Positions 50,964-59,582 of a stretch of 64,000 nucleotides of DNA are shown here, piece after piece. The position numbers and the translations under genes were made by a program. The notes beneath the pieces were generated by a model. It saw nothing but the letters and a program-made list of their open reading frames with translations, ran no database searches and was not told the DNA's origin. Position 1 is the first letter of the stretch, and every line of letters begins with the position of its first letter. The DNA comes from Amycolatopsis sp. cg9 (lineage in GTDB: Bacteria > Actinomycetota > Actinomycetes > Mycobacteriales > Pseudonocardiaceae): contig NZ_CP166850.1 of assembly GCF_041346945.1 (NCBI RefSeq), positions 2,108,001-2,172,000 on the forward strand. Reading direction: 5' to 3'.

Positions 50964-51440
50964 ATGGGTGACGATTCACGTGCGCGCGGACTGGACAACA
51001 CGGACAGATCGTTGATCGCCCTGCTCCAGCAGGACGGCCGCGCGTCGTTCACCGCGCTCGCGAAGGCGGTCGGGCTTTCGGAGGGAGCCGTCCGCCAACG
51101 GGTGCAGCGGCTGCTGCGCGACGACCTCATGCAGATCGTGGCGGTGACCGACCCGGTCAACGTCGATCTGACCAGACAGGCGATGGTCGGGATCAGCGTC
51201 GACGGCGCCGATCCGCGCGAGGTGGCGGACAAGCTCTCCGAACTGCCGAACGTGCACTACGTCGTGTTGTGCGCCGGGCGGTACGACCTGCTGGCCGAGC
51301 TGGTCTGCCGGGACGACGACCACATGCTCGAAGTGCTCGGCGAGGAGATCCGGCAGATCCCGGGCGTCTCCGGGACCGAGCTGTTCGTGTACCTCAAGCT
51401 GGCCAAGCAGAACTACTCCTGGGGCCGGCTCACGGCGTAG
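50964..51440 (+). CDS. Lrp/AsnC-family regulator
   Basis: A 158-residue regulator. The helix-turn-helix (about 10-65) reads LDNTDRSLIALLQQDGRASF and LSEGAVRQRVQRLLRDDLMQ. The RAM effector domain (75-150) has VHYVVLCAGRYDLLAELVC and IPGVSGTELFVYLKLAKQ. It probably senses an amino acid and controls the divergent permease. Confidence 0.93.
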   Translation: MGDDSRARGLDNTDRSLIALLQQDGRASFTALAKAVGLSEGAVRQRVQRLLRDDLMQIVAVTDPVNVDLTRQAMVGISVDGADPREVADKLSELPNVHYVVLCAGRYDLLAELVCRDDDHMLEVLGEEIRQIPGVSGTELFVYLKLAKQNYSWGRLTA

Positions 51441-51486
51441 CGACCGGGGATGACGGGCCGGGACCCCGCCCGCCACCCCCGTTCCG

Positions 51487-53691
51487 CTACACGAACCGCC
51501 GGTGCCCGGCCCGCGCCGGAACCCCGGTTTCGGCGAGCCCCGACAACTCCGCCGGCAACGGTTCCCGGTGCAGCACACCGAGGCGCTGCGTGGCGCGGGT
51601 GAGCGCGACGTACAACTCGGCCGCGCCACGCGGGCCCTCGGCCAGGATCCGCTCGGGCTCGACGACGAGGACGGCGTCGAACTCCAGGCCCTTGGTGGCC
51701 GACGGCGGAACCGCGCCGGGCACGCCCGGCGGGCCGATCACTACGGCCGTGCCTTCACGGCCGCCCTCGTCGCGGTCGAAATCGTCGATGGCGTCCCGCA
51801 ATTCGCCGTCTGCAACACGTCTGGACCACGGCCGGACCCCGCAGGCGCGCACCGATTCCGGCGGTCGCGCGGCCGGCGCGAACCGCGCCAGTACGGCGCC
51901 GGCGACGGTCATGATCTCCGCCGGGGTCCGGTAGTTCACGGTCAGCTCCCGGTACTGCCACCGGTCGCCGGCGTACGGCGCCAGCATCGCGCCCCACGAC
52001 GTCGCCCCGGCCGCCGACCGGCGCTGGGCGAGGTCGCCGACGATCGTGAACGACCGGCTCGGGCACTTCCGCATCAGCACCCGCCAGTCCATTTCGGACA
52101 GTTCCTGCGCCTCGTCGACGACGACGTGCCCGTACGTCCAGTCGCGGTCCGCGGCCGCGCGTTCGGCGAGGTCGCGCGGGTCGCGCTCGACGAACCGTTC
52201 GGCCAGGTCTTCGGCGTACAGCAGGTTTTCCGCCGACAGCAGGACGTCCTCGTCCAGCTCCTCGCGGTCCAGCTTGAGGACGTCCAGGACGCCGGCGGAA
52301 TACTCGGCCGCTTCGGCCGCCCGCCGGCGCGCGGCGGCCCGCTCGGCGGCGTCGTCGCGGCCGAGCAGGTCGACGAGCTCGTCGAGCAGCGGCACGTCCG
52401 ACACCGTCCAGGCGCCGCCGTCCGCGCGGAACAACGCGGGATCGGCGCCGGCCGTCGCGAGCCGGCGCGGCGACATGTACAGCGGTGCCAGCAGCGTCTC
52501 CGGCGTCAGCTCCGGCCACAGCGCGCCGAGGGTGGCGTCGAGCTCTTCGTGCTCCGCCAGCTCTTCGCGGACGTCGGCGCGGAGGTCGGCCCACGCCCCG
52601 CGGTCGGCCCGGGTCAGCCAGCCTTCGCCGATCTTCGCCACGGCGCGCTCGGCGAGGATCGCGACGACGTGCTCGCGGAACACCGCGCGGGCTTCGTTGT
52701 GCGGCAGGCCCGACCGGCGCGCTTCGAGCCGGGCCTCGCCCGCGGCGCCGGCGTCGAGGTCGACGGTGACGTCGGCCAGCTCGACCGGCACCGGCTCGGC
52801 CGGCACCCGCTGCCGGTCGGCGACCGCCGCGGCGAGGACGCCGACCATCTTCGAAGATCCTTTGAGCCGCGCCACTTCCGGCGCGTCTTCGGCGGTGACG
52901 CGCAGGCCGGGGACGAGGTCGCCGGTGGTCAGGAAGACGACGTCCGATTCGCCGAGCGACGGCAGCACGCGGCCGATGTGGTCGAGGAACAGCGGGCTCG
53001 GCCCGACCACCAGCACGCCGCTGCGCGACATCCGCTCGCGCTGGGTGTAGAGCAGGTAGGCGACGCGGTGCAGCGCCACGGCGGTCTTCCCGGTGCCCGG
53101 GCCGCCCTCGACCACCAGGACGCCCGCGTGGCCGAGCCGGATGATCTCGTCCTGCTCGGCCTGGATCGTCGCGACGATGTCCCGCATGCCCTCGCCGCGG
53201 GGCGCGGTGACGGCCGCCAGCAGCGCCGCGTCCCCGCGCTCGCCGGCGCCGGGTCGGCCGAACATCTCGTCGGTGAACTCGGTGACCGAGCGGCCGACGG
53301 AATGGAACTGGCGACGGCGGCGCATGTTTTCCGGCGTCGCCGCGGTGGCGACGTAGAACAGGCGCGCCGCCGGTGCCCGCCAATCCAGGAGAAGGGGATC
53401 GTAGTCGTTTTCGCCGTCGAAGAGACCGATCCGGCCGATGTAACTGCGTTCGCCCGAAAGGGCGTCCAAGCGGCCGAAGCAAAGCCCGTTGTCGGCGACG
53501 TCCAGCCGTGCCGCCTCCCGGGCCCGGATGCGCACGTCGGCGTCCCGGTCCACCAGTGCGAGCCCGGTTTCTCCCAGCGCGGTGCGGTAGCGGGCCCGCG
53601 CCTGTTCGCGTTCGCGGTCGAGCCGCGCGTACAGCCCGGCGATGTACGCGCGCTCGTCCCGCAATTCCTCGTCGTACCCCTGATTTGACAA
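51487..53691 (-). CDS. HelD-like RNA polymerase-associated ATPase
   Basis: A 734-residue superfamily 1 ATPase. The N-terminal coiled coil (about 1-60, RDERAYIAGLYARLDREREQ) is the arm that enters the RNA polymerase secondary channel in HelD. Walker A is VVEGGPGTGKTAVALHR and Walker B HVVVDEAQELSEMDW. SATKGLEFDAVLVVEP and AELYVALTRATQRLGVLH are the helicase motifs of domain 2. TTG 53691 is chosen because GAGGGG lies four bases upstream. HelD removes RNA polymerase from DNA or recycles it; the actinobacterial HelR branch gives rifamycin tolerance. Confidence 0.92.
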   Translation of the reverse strand: MSNQGYDEELRDERAYIAGLYARLDREREQARARYRTALGETGLALVDRDADVRIRAREAARLDVADNGLCFGRLDALSGERSYIGRIGLFDGENDYDPLLLDWRAPAARLFYVATAATPENMRRRRQFHSVGRSVTEFTDEMFGRPGAGERGDAALLAAVTAPRGEGMRDIVATIQAEQDEIIRLGHAGVLVVEGGPGTGKTAVALHRVAYLLYTQRERMSRSGVLVVGPSPLFLDHIGRVLPSLGESDVVFLTTGDLVPGLRVTAEDAPEVARLKGSSKMVGVLAAAVADRQRVPAEPVPVELADVTVDLDAGAAGEARLEARRSGLPHNEARAVFREHVVAILAERAVAKIGEGWLTRADRGAWADLRADVREELAEHEELDATLGALWPELTPETLLAPLYMSPRRLATAGADPALFRADGGAWTVSDVPLLDELVDLLGRDDAAERAAARRRAAEAAEYSAGVLDVLKLDREELDEDVLLSAENLLYAEDLAERFVERDPRDLAERAAADRDWTYGHVVVDEAQELSEMDWRVLMRKCPSRSFTIVGDLAQRRSAAGATSWGAMLAPYAGDRWQYRELTVNYRTPAEIMTVAGAVLARFAPAARPPESVRACGVRPWSRRVADGELRDAIDDFDRDEGGREGTAVVIGPPGVPGAVPPSATKGLEFDAVLVVEPERILAEGPRGAAELYVALTRATQRLGVLHREPLPAELSGLAETGVPARAGHRRFV

Positions 53692-53790
53692 TTTCCCCTC
53701 ACAGCGGTTAGACTGGCACCAGCTTCGGCGAGTTCTCCTTGTTTTCGGAGAGCACGCCGATTTTTTATTGTCCACCCGCTGTCAAGGGGT

Positions 53791-55608
53791 TCAGCCCAGC
53801 ATGAATTCGCGCGGGTTCAGCGGCCGGTCCACCACCCGCACGTCACCCAGCAGCCCGGCGAAGCTCCGGTCGACCTTCCCGTCGTAGGAGGAGGCGCCGA
53901 CCAGCCACGAGCCACCCGGGTCGGCGAGCCCGATCGCGGGCGTCGACGGGTTCCGCACCACCGGGCAGCCGTCGACGTAGACGATCGTGCGGCGGCCGTC
54001 GTTGACCACGGCGACGTGCCACCACTTCTCGACCGCCAGCTCGTGCCCCCAGTTCGTCGCGGTCCGGTCCTGGTTGAGCGGGTACACCGCCCACTGCAGC
54101 TCCCCACCGTCCGAAAGGGACAATGTGGCGGCGGATTCCTTCGGGTCGTCGCCGGTCTTGCCCGCCGCCGCACCGCTGCCCTGCCGCGCGAACAGGCCGC
54201 ACCAGCCGTGGTGGCCGTCCTTGAAGTCCGCCGGCAGCCGGAAGAACGCCTCGACGGTGTAGCCGCGTTCGAACTTCAGCTTGTTCATCGGCGCCCGGTC
54301 GACGGTGCGAAGGTACGCACCGCGGCTCGGGTCGCGGCCGCCGTCGAAGTTCAGGCTCGCCCGCGACGGCTGCCGCGGCGAGAACTGGCTCGAGTACTTC
54401 AGCTGGTCCGGCCCACTGCCCGGCGCGGTGACGCGCGTGAGGTCGTTGCCGTGGCCGGTCTGGTCGCGCACGACGACGTCGGCCGGCACCGGCTTCCCGT
54501 CCACCCCGCCCTCGAAGCGCCAGTAGGCGACGGTTCCGGGCACCAGCAGCTGCTTCGCCGGACGTCCCGGCGGGACCGGCACCGGCGCGAACCCCTTGAA
54601 CCGCTCGGCGAAGTCGATCTCCAGGCTGAAGTAGTCGGCGGTGCCGCTGCGTTCGACCTCGACCTGCTGCATCTCGCTGAGGTGGTCCTGCGCGGCGAGC
54701 CACGGCGAGAACGTCCGGACGTCGATCACGCCGCGCGCGAGGTCGAACTGGTAGAGCCGGACCATGGCGCTGCCGCCGTAGTAGCGGTCCTGGTAGTTGG
54801 CGATGTGGACGTGGACGTCGTGGCCGGCGGCGTTCTTGCGGACCGTGCGCCCGGTCGGCCAGTAGTGGCCGTTCAGCGTCAGGAAGATCTGGTCGTTGCC
54901 GTCGACGAGCTCCTTCCAGACCAGCTCGCCGAAGGTGGAGAACTGCGCCTGTGCGTCGTCGTCGGCCCAGACCAGCTCGTGGATGGTGAGGATCGCGGGC
55001 AACGTCGGGTGCTGCGCGAGGACCTGCTTGGCCCAGTTCAAGCCGCCCGCCGACGGCCGCCAGTCCAGGGCGAGCAGCAGCCAGTCGCGGCCACCGCCGC
55101 GGAAGATGTGGAACGTGTTGTAGCCGTCTTTCGAGGCACCGCGGAACGTCGGGGAGGTGCGCTGGCGCTGCGGGCCGAACGCGTCCAGGTACGGCGACGG
55201 GCCGCGCTGGTCGTCCTTCGAGCCGTCGATGTCGTGGTTGCCCGCGAGCGTGCTGTACGGGAACCGGCGGCGGTCGAGCACCTGGAACGACTTGCTGATC
55301 CGTGCAAATTCGTCGGCGCGGCCGTTCTGGGTGAGGTCTCCGAGGTGAGCGAGGAAGACAACGTTGTCATCCGACTCGTCGAGGACGTACCGCAGCGACG
55401 CGTCCAGCGGGGCCGCGTCGCCGCGGTCCTCGTCGAACAGGTACTGCGTGTCCGGCATGACCACGAGCGTGAAGCGCGGGTCCTCCGGGTCCGGGCGGTG
55501 CGCGCCCCGAGCTTCGGCGGCCGGTGCGCCGAGGACGCCCGGCAGGGTCGCCGCGGCGGCGACGGCCGGGGCGCCGAGGAGGAAGGTCCGGCGAGAAGTG
55601 TCAGTCAC
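53791..55608 (-). CDS. Tat-exported calcineurin-like phosphoesterase with LamG domain
   Basis: A 605-residue secreted protein from GTG 55608. The twin-arginine signal is TSRRTFLLGAPAVAAAATLP. The metallophosphoesterase domain (about 45-330) has VVMPDTQYL, FLAHLGDLTQNG, TLAGNHDIDGS and LTLNGHYW (metal Asp, His and Asn ligands). The C-terminal concanavalin-like LamG domain (about 385-600) includes GYTVEAFFRLP and WWHVAVVNDGRRTIVYVDG. The substrate is unknown; LamG suggests binding to carbohydrate or lipid surfaces. Confidence 0.92.
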   Translation of the reverse strand: MTDTSRRTFLLGAPAVAAAATLPGVLGAPAAEARGAHRPDPEDPRFTLVVMPDTQYLFDEDRGDAAPLDASLRYVLDESDDNVVFLAHLGDLTQNGRADEFARISKSFQVLDRRRFPYSTLAGNHDIDGSKDDQRGPSPYLDAFGPQRQRTSPTFRGASKDGYNTFHIFRGGGRDWLLLALDWRPSAGGLNWAKQVLAQHPTLPAILTIHELVWADDDAQAQFSTFGELVWKELVDGNDQIFLTLNGHYWPTGRTVRKNAAGHDVHVHIANYQDRYYGGSAMVRLYQFDLARGVIDVRTFSPWLAAQDHLSEMQQVEVERSGTADYFSLEIDFAERFKGFAPVPVPPGRPAKQLLVPGTVAYWRFEGGVDGKPVPADVVVRDQTGHGNDLTRVTAPGSGPDQLKYSSQFSPRQPSRASLNFDGGRDPSRGAYLRTVDRAPMNKLKFERGYTVEAFFRLPADFKDGHHGWCGLFARQGSGAAAGKTGDDPKESAATLSLSDGGELQWAVYPLNQDRTATNWGHELAVEKWWHVAVVNDGRRTIVYVDGCPVVRNPSTPAIGLADPGGSWLVGASSYDGKVDRSFAGLLGDVRVVDRPLNPREFMLG

Positions 55609-55687
55609 GGGCGGGAAGCTACGGGTGCCGGCCGACCGCCCCGGCAACTGCTGCCGAACGCCGGATGAACAGCGGTACTGTGCGCAC

Positions 55688-56080
55688 ATGAGTGGTCCGC
55701 GGGTGTTCCGGTTGATCCAGCCCGTCGACGACATCGAAGCCGGGGTCGCGTTCTACGCCGCCGTCCTCGGCCACCCCGGCGAGCGGATCGCGCTCAACCG
55801 CCACTACTTCCGTTGCGGCGACGTCGTGCTCGCCTGCGTCGAGGCGCCGCCCGGGCACCGCGAGCCGCGCCCGCGGAAGGACCCGCGGATCGTCTACCTC
55901 GCGGTCGACGACGTCGACGAGACGTTCGAGCGCGTCCGCGCCGCTCAGCCGCGGTGGATCGACGACGCCATCGAGACGCAGTTCTGGGGCGAGCGCTCCT
56001 TCTACGCCGACGACCCGTTCGGCAACCCGCTCTGCTTCGTCCAGGAGGACACGCGCTACTCGGGCGGGCCCGTCGGCTGA
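55688..56080 (+). CDS. VOC-superfamily protein
   Basis: A 130-residue glyoxalase-like protein (FRLIQPVDDIEAGVAFYAAV, RSFYADDPFGNPLCFVQ). The DPFGNPLCFVQ end carries the usual strand but with Val-Gln in place of the common Glu metal ligand region. It starts at ATG 55688. Its last 25 bp overlap the convergent membrane protein gene. Confidence 0.87.
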   Translation: MSGPRVFRLIQPVDDIEAGVAFYAAVLGHPGERIALNRHYFRCGDVVLACVEAPPGHREPRPRKDPRIVYLAVDDVDETFERVRAAQPRWIDDAIETQFWGERSFYADDPFGNPLCFVQEDTRYSGGPVG

Positions 56081-56544
56081 TCGCCGTTGGCCGGGTGCAT
56101 CCGGATCGGCATGACGAACCAGAGGATCCCGAAGATCAGCACGCAGAGCACCGCCATGACGACCATCGCGATCCCGCCGTAGACGACCTTGGCGATCAGC
56201 GCGACCGTCGACGTGATCGCCAGGGCCAGGCAGACCAACCCGACCAGAACGAGCCGGTTGCCCGCGGTCAGGATCCGCTCCCGGCTCCCGGTGCGGAACA
56301 GCAGCCGGTGCCAGGCCGCGGGCGCGGTCAGCAGCGCCGTCGCGGCCACCGCGAGCGCCACCGCGGACAGGTGCAGCGACTTCTCGAACCCGCTGGCGTC
56401 GTGGAACCGGTCGGTGAACACCACCGACAGCAGGAACCCGAACAAGATCTGCACGCCGGCCTGCGCGACCCGCAGTTCCTGCAGCAGTTCGCCGACGTTG
56501 CGCGTCAGCTGCTCGTTGCGGCTCTCGCCGGTGTGTTCGGGCAC
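56056..56544 (-). CDS. DUF6328-like four-helix membrane protein
   Basis: A 162-residue membrane protein with four helices (ILFGFLLSVVFTDRF, LSAVALAVAATALLTAPAAW, LVLVGLVCLALAITSTVALI, GGIAMVVMAVLCVLIFGILW). The N-terminal ELLQELRVAQAGVQILFGFL is typical of the DUF6328 family. Its function is unknown. Confidence 0.83.
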   Translation of the reverse strand: MPEHTGESRNEQLTRNVGELLQELRVAQAGVQILFGFLLSVVFTDRFHDASGFEKSLHLSAVALAVAATALLTAPAAWHRLLFRTGSRERILTAGNRLVLVGLVCLALAITSTVALIAKVVYGGIAMVVMAVLCVLIFGILWFVMPIRMHPANGDQPTGPPE

Positions 56545-56669
56545 ACGCCGACCTTAACCGGGCCCGGGATCTCCCACCGGATGGGAAAAACGTGACTTTC
56601 CCACCGCATCGGATCACCCGTTCGCATGAAGATCACGGCAGCCGGCGTTCGCGCTGCTAGAGAAGGACC

Positions 56670-57233
56670 ATGCGTCTTCTCCCGGCCTTCGCCGCCGCGG
56701 CGGCCCTCGCCGCTCTCGTCCCCGGCACCGCTTCCGCGGCCACGTCTCCGGTGCACGTCACGACCGCGCACGGCACGTTCACCGCGTATGCCCCCAGCGC
56801 ACACGCGGTGACGTACCGACCCGACCTAGTCCCCGACGGCGCCCGCGCGCACGTGTTCGGCCTTTCGGCGGCGCACGCGGGCACGACGACCACGCTGGTC
56901 GTCACCGGCCTGCTGCCCGGGCACGCGTACGGCGCCCACGCGCACGCGCAGCCGTGCGGCGCCACCGGTGACGCCGCCGGGCCGCACTTCCAGCACGTGC
57001 CGGACCCGGTGAAGCCGTCGACCGACCCCGCGTACGCCAACCCTCGCAACGAGATCTGGCTCGACTTCACCACCGACCGGCTCGGCACCGGCTTCGCCCG
57101 GTCCACTGTGGACTGGACGTTCGGCGCGCGCCGGCCCGAGTCCGTGGTCGTGCACGAGACGCACACGCACACCGATCCCGGCCACGCGGGGACGGCGGGC
57201 GCCCGCCTCGCCTGCCTGGACGTGGACTTCTAG
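56670..57233 (+). CDS. Secreted Cu/Zn superoxide dismutase-like protein
   Basis: A 187-residue exported protein with signal peptide (1-23, ALAALVPGTASAA). Metal-ligand-like segments of the SodC fold are AYGAHAHAQPCGATGDAAG, GPHFQHV, VVHETHTHTDPGHAGTAGAR and a C-terminal LACLDVDF, with a Cys pair for the structural disulfide. Spacing differs from classical SodC (the ESVVVHE loop carries three His), so activity is likely but not certain. It ends one base before the convergent gene. Confidence 0.83.
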   Translation: MRLLPAFAAAAALAALVPGTASAATSPVHVTTAHGTFTAYAPSAHAVTYRPDLVPDGARAHVFGLSAAHAGTTTTLVVTGLLPGHAYGAHAHAQPCGATGDAAGPHFQHVPDPVKPSTDPAYANPRNEIWLDFTTDRLGTGFARSTVDWTFGARRPESVVVHETHTHTDPGHAGTAGARLACLDVDF

Positions 57234-57626
57234 TCACCACCCCCAGGTGCGCTCGGGCACCACGCGGATGCGCACGGAGTACTCGGCGTCGAAGGCTTCG
57301 GGTGCTTCGAAGCCGATCGCCGCGTAGTGGGAGCCGTACTTGTCGAGGTAGCCCGGCGCCTCGGACGCCTTGGCCTCGTCGACGGTCGCTTTCCCGTTGA
57401 CGACGAGGATCGAGCCGCCGTGCTCGTCGCCGTTGAGGTGGAAGCTCACCTCGGGGTTCGCCTCGATGTGCCGGAGCTTCGCGGTGTCCGGCTTGCTGAA
57501 CAGCACGACGTCGTCGCCGTCGAGCACGAACCACACCGGCCGCGGCGCGGGCCGCCCCTTCGGCGTGACGGTGGTCAGCCACGCGATCTTCTCGCCCGCC
57601 CGGTCGGCGAGCTTCGGTTCTGCCAT
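57234..57626 (-). CDS. PPOX-class (F420- or flavin-binding) split-barrel protein
   Basis: A 130-residue pyridoxamine-oxidase-like barrel. KIAWLTTVTPKGRPAPRPVW, FSKPDTAKLRHIEANPEVSF and LVVNGKATVDE match the TIGR03667-type F420-dependent enzymes of actinobacteria. ATG 57626 is used, since residues upstream are not conserved. No partner gene is adjacent. Confidence 0.88.
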   Translation of the reverse strand: MAEPKLADRAGEKIAWLTTVTPKGRPAPRPVWFVLDGDDVVLFSKPDTAKLRHIEANPEVSFHLNGDEHGGSILVVNGKATVDEAKASEAPGYLDKYGSHYAAIGFEAPEAFDAEYSVRIRVVPERTWGW

Positions 57627-57692
57627 GTCGGTGCCCCCTGGCTCCTCGGTCCTGTGACCCAGGTAACCACGGGGCACCGACAATTCTTCCCG

Positions 57693-59522
57693 CTAGCGCG
57701 AGGCGACCCGGCGGGCGTACCGCGTCCCGGCCGCCAGGAGCACCAGGCCGGCACCGAGGAACGCGCCGACCCGCGCCAGGCCGTCCAGCGCCGAAAGGTC
57801 GAACAGCACCAGCTTCAGCACCGCGGCGCCGACCAGGACCAGCCCGGTCACGCGCAGCCCGACGACGTCGATCCCGCGCAGCAGCAGGACGAGCGCGGCG
57901 ACCGTCCAGGACACCGTGATCAGCGCGTGGCCGAGCAGGAAGCCCGAGCGGCCGGGGACCGCGAGCAGCGACCCGCACAGCACCACCCCGGCGGCGCCGT
58001 ACAGCGCCGCGACGCCGGCGAGGAGCCACACCGGCAGGTCGTCGGCCGGGCCGCGGAACACCGCCAGCCGGGCCGCCGCCCACGGCAGCGCGACCGACAC
58101 GGCGAGGATCAGCGCGGCGACCGCGAGCGCGCCGGTCAGCTCGGCGGCCGAGCGGGTGCGCGGGATGATCAGCAGCGCGGGCGTGACGTCGAAGAACACG
58201 CCGATCAGGCCGCCGATCGCGGCGAACCCGAGCGCGGCGCCGAGCGCGAACCGGTTGCGGCCGGCGACCGCGGCCACGACCAGCAGCAGCGCCTCGCCGA
58301 GCAGGACCCCGGCGCGGGCCGGGCCGTCGAACTGCGTGACGGTCGCCTGCAGGATCGCGAGCAGGCCGGCCAGCCCGGCCAGGTGCCCGGCGACGCCCGG
58401 CCAGAAGCGGCGCGCGGCCCAGACGGCGAGCAGGACGACGCCGGCAGCCGCCGTGATCGGCACGGCCTGCGGCTTCGGCAGCAGCAGCGCCGCGATGAGC
58501 GTGGGCAGCACGGCCGTCGCCAGCACCGAAAGCGCGGCGGGGTCGTTCTCGCGGCGGCGCAGCACGATCAGCGCGAGCGCGATCCCGACGACGCCGGCCC
58601 CGCCCGCGGCGGCCGTGTTGGCCCAGCCGCCACCCTGGCCGAGCACGGCCGTGCTGATCACGGAGGCGAACAGCGGCGGGACACCGGCGGCGAGCGTCAG
58701 CGAAGACCAGTCGCGGCGCAGCTGCACCGGCGTCGTCGCGAGCTGCACCATGAGCAGGAAGGTGACCAGTTCGGCGGTGAACCCGCGGGTGATCATCGGC
58801 GCGCACACGACGCACCCCACGACGACGGCGGAGGCCAGCAGCGGCGACTCCCAGCGCACGGCCACGAGCAGCCCGCCGACGGTGATCGCCAGCCCGGCGG
58901 CGAGCCCGGCGAGCACCGGCAGGAACTCGTAGAGCGTGGTCGCGGCCACGGCGTCCAGGTAGAGCGTCGCGATCCCGGTGGCGGCGAGGGCGAAGGCCCC
59001 GGTCCGGCCGGCGGGCTTGCGGTGCAGCCACACGCCGGTGCCGGTCAGCGCCAGCCCGAAGGCGGCGCCGACGAGCACCCGCGGCAGCGGCCCGAGCCAG
59101 CCCCGCTGGACGGCCAGCACCAGCAGCAGGACGACGCCGAGCAGCGTGACGGCCCCGCCGACCCAGGCGAGCACGCGGCTACCGGCGCCCTCCTTGCCGA
59201 GCTTCTCGCCGAGCGTCTGGCGGGGAACCGGCGGCTGGGGCGGCTGCGGGAAGTACTGCGGCCGGGGCGGCGCCTGCCACTGGTACTGCGGCCACGGCGG
59301 CATCGGCTGCGGCTGCGGTTGCGGCTGCGGCTGCGGCTGCGGCTGCGGCTGCGGTTGGGGTTGGGGTTGGGGCGGAGGTGCCTGCTGGGGCTGCGGAGCC
59401 GGCTCCGGCTTCGGCTGCTCGGCGCGGGCGGTCCGCAGTTCGGCACCCACCACGGCGAGACGACGCCCCAGGTCGTCGATCTCGCCGGCGAGCCGGAGGA
59501 GCACATCTGCTTCGGTGGTCAT
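57693..59522 (-). CDS. DUF2339-type polytopic membrane protein with Pro-Gln repeat
   Basis: A 609-residue membrane protein with about 18 hydrophobic helices. The N-terminal 110 residues are cytoplasmic: a short coiled segment (LLRLAGEIDDLGRRLAVVGA), then a run of about 11 Pro-Gln pairs, then Pro-rich sequence ending RQTLGEKLGKEG. The rest matches the DUF2339 family (WVGGAVTLLGVVLLLVLAVQ). The function is unknown. An upstream GTG at 59537 could add five residues. Confidence 0.85.
   Translation of the reverse strand: MTTEADVLLRLAGEIDDLGRRLAVVGAELRTARAEQPKPEPAPQPQQAPPPQPQPQPQPQPQPQPQPQPQPQPMPPWPQYQWQAPPRPQYFPQPPQPPVPRQTLGEKLGKEGAGSRVLAWVGGAVTLLGVVLLLVLAVQRGWLGPLPRVLVGAAFGLALTGTGVWLHRKPAGRTGAFALAATGIATLYLDAVAATTLYEFLPVLAGLAAGLAITVGGLLVAVRWESPLLASAVVVGCVVCAPMITRGFTAELVTFLLMVQLATTPVQLRRDWSSLTLAAGVPPLFASVISTAVLGQGGGWANTAAAGGAGVVGIALALIVLRRRENDPAALSVLATAVLPTLIAALLLPKPQAVPITAAAGVVLLAVWAARRFWPGVAGHLAGLAGLLAILQATVTQFDGPARAGVLLGEALLLVVAAVAGRNRFALGAALGFAAIGGLIGVFFDVTPALLIIPRTRSAAELTGALAVAALILAVSVALPWAAARLAVFRGPADDLPVWLLAGVAALYGAAGVVLCGSLLAVPGRSGFLLGHALITVSWTVAALVLLLRGIDVVGLRVTGLVLVGAAVLKLVLFDLSALDGLARVGAFLGAGLVLLAAGTRYARRVASR
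59305..59372 (-). repeat. Hexamer microsatellite GGCTGC coding for Pro-Gln repeats
   Basis: About eight GGCTGC or GGTTGC hexamers run from 59305 to 59354, followed by GGTTGG units to 59372. Unit length keeps the reading frame, so copy number can change without a frameshift. Confidence 0.9.
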
Positions 59523-59582
59523 ACCGGACAGGGTCACGCACCGGCGTCCACCTGCGGATCCGTAGCACTACTCAATCCCGGG

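Noticed and set aside
53692..53790. Rifamycin-associated element upstream of the HelD gene
   Set aside because: No convincing match to the known inverted repeat was visible in the promoter region.
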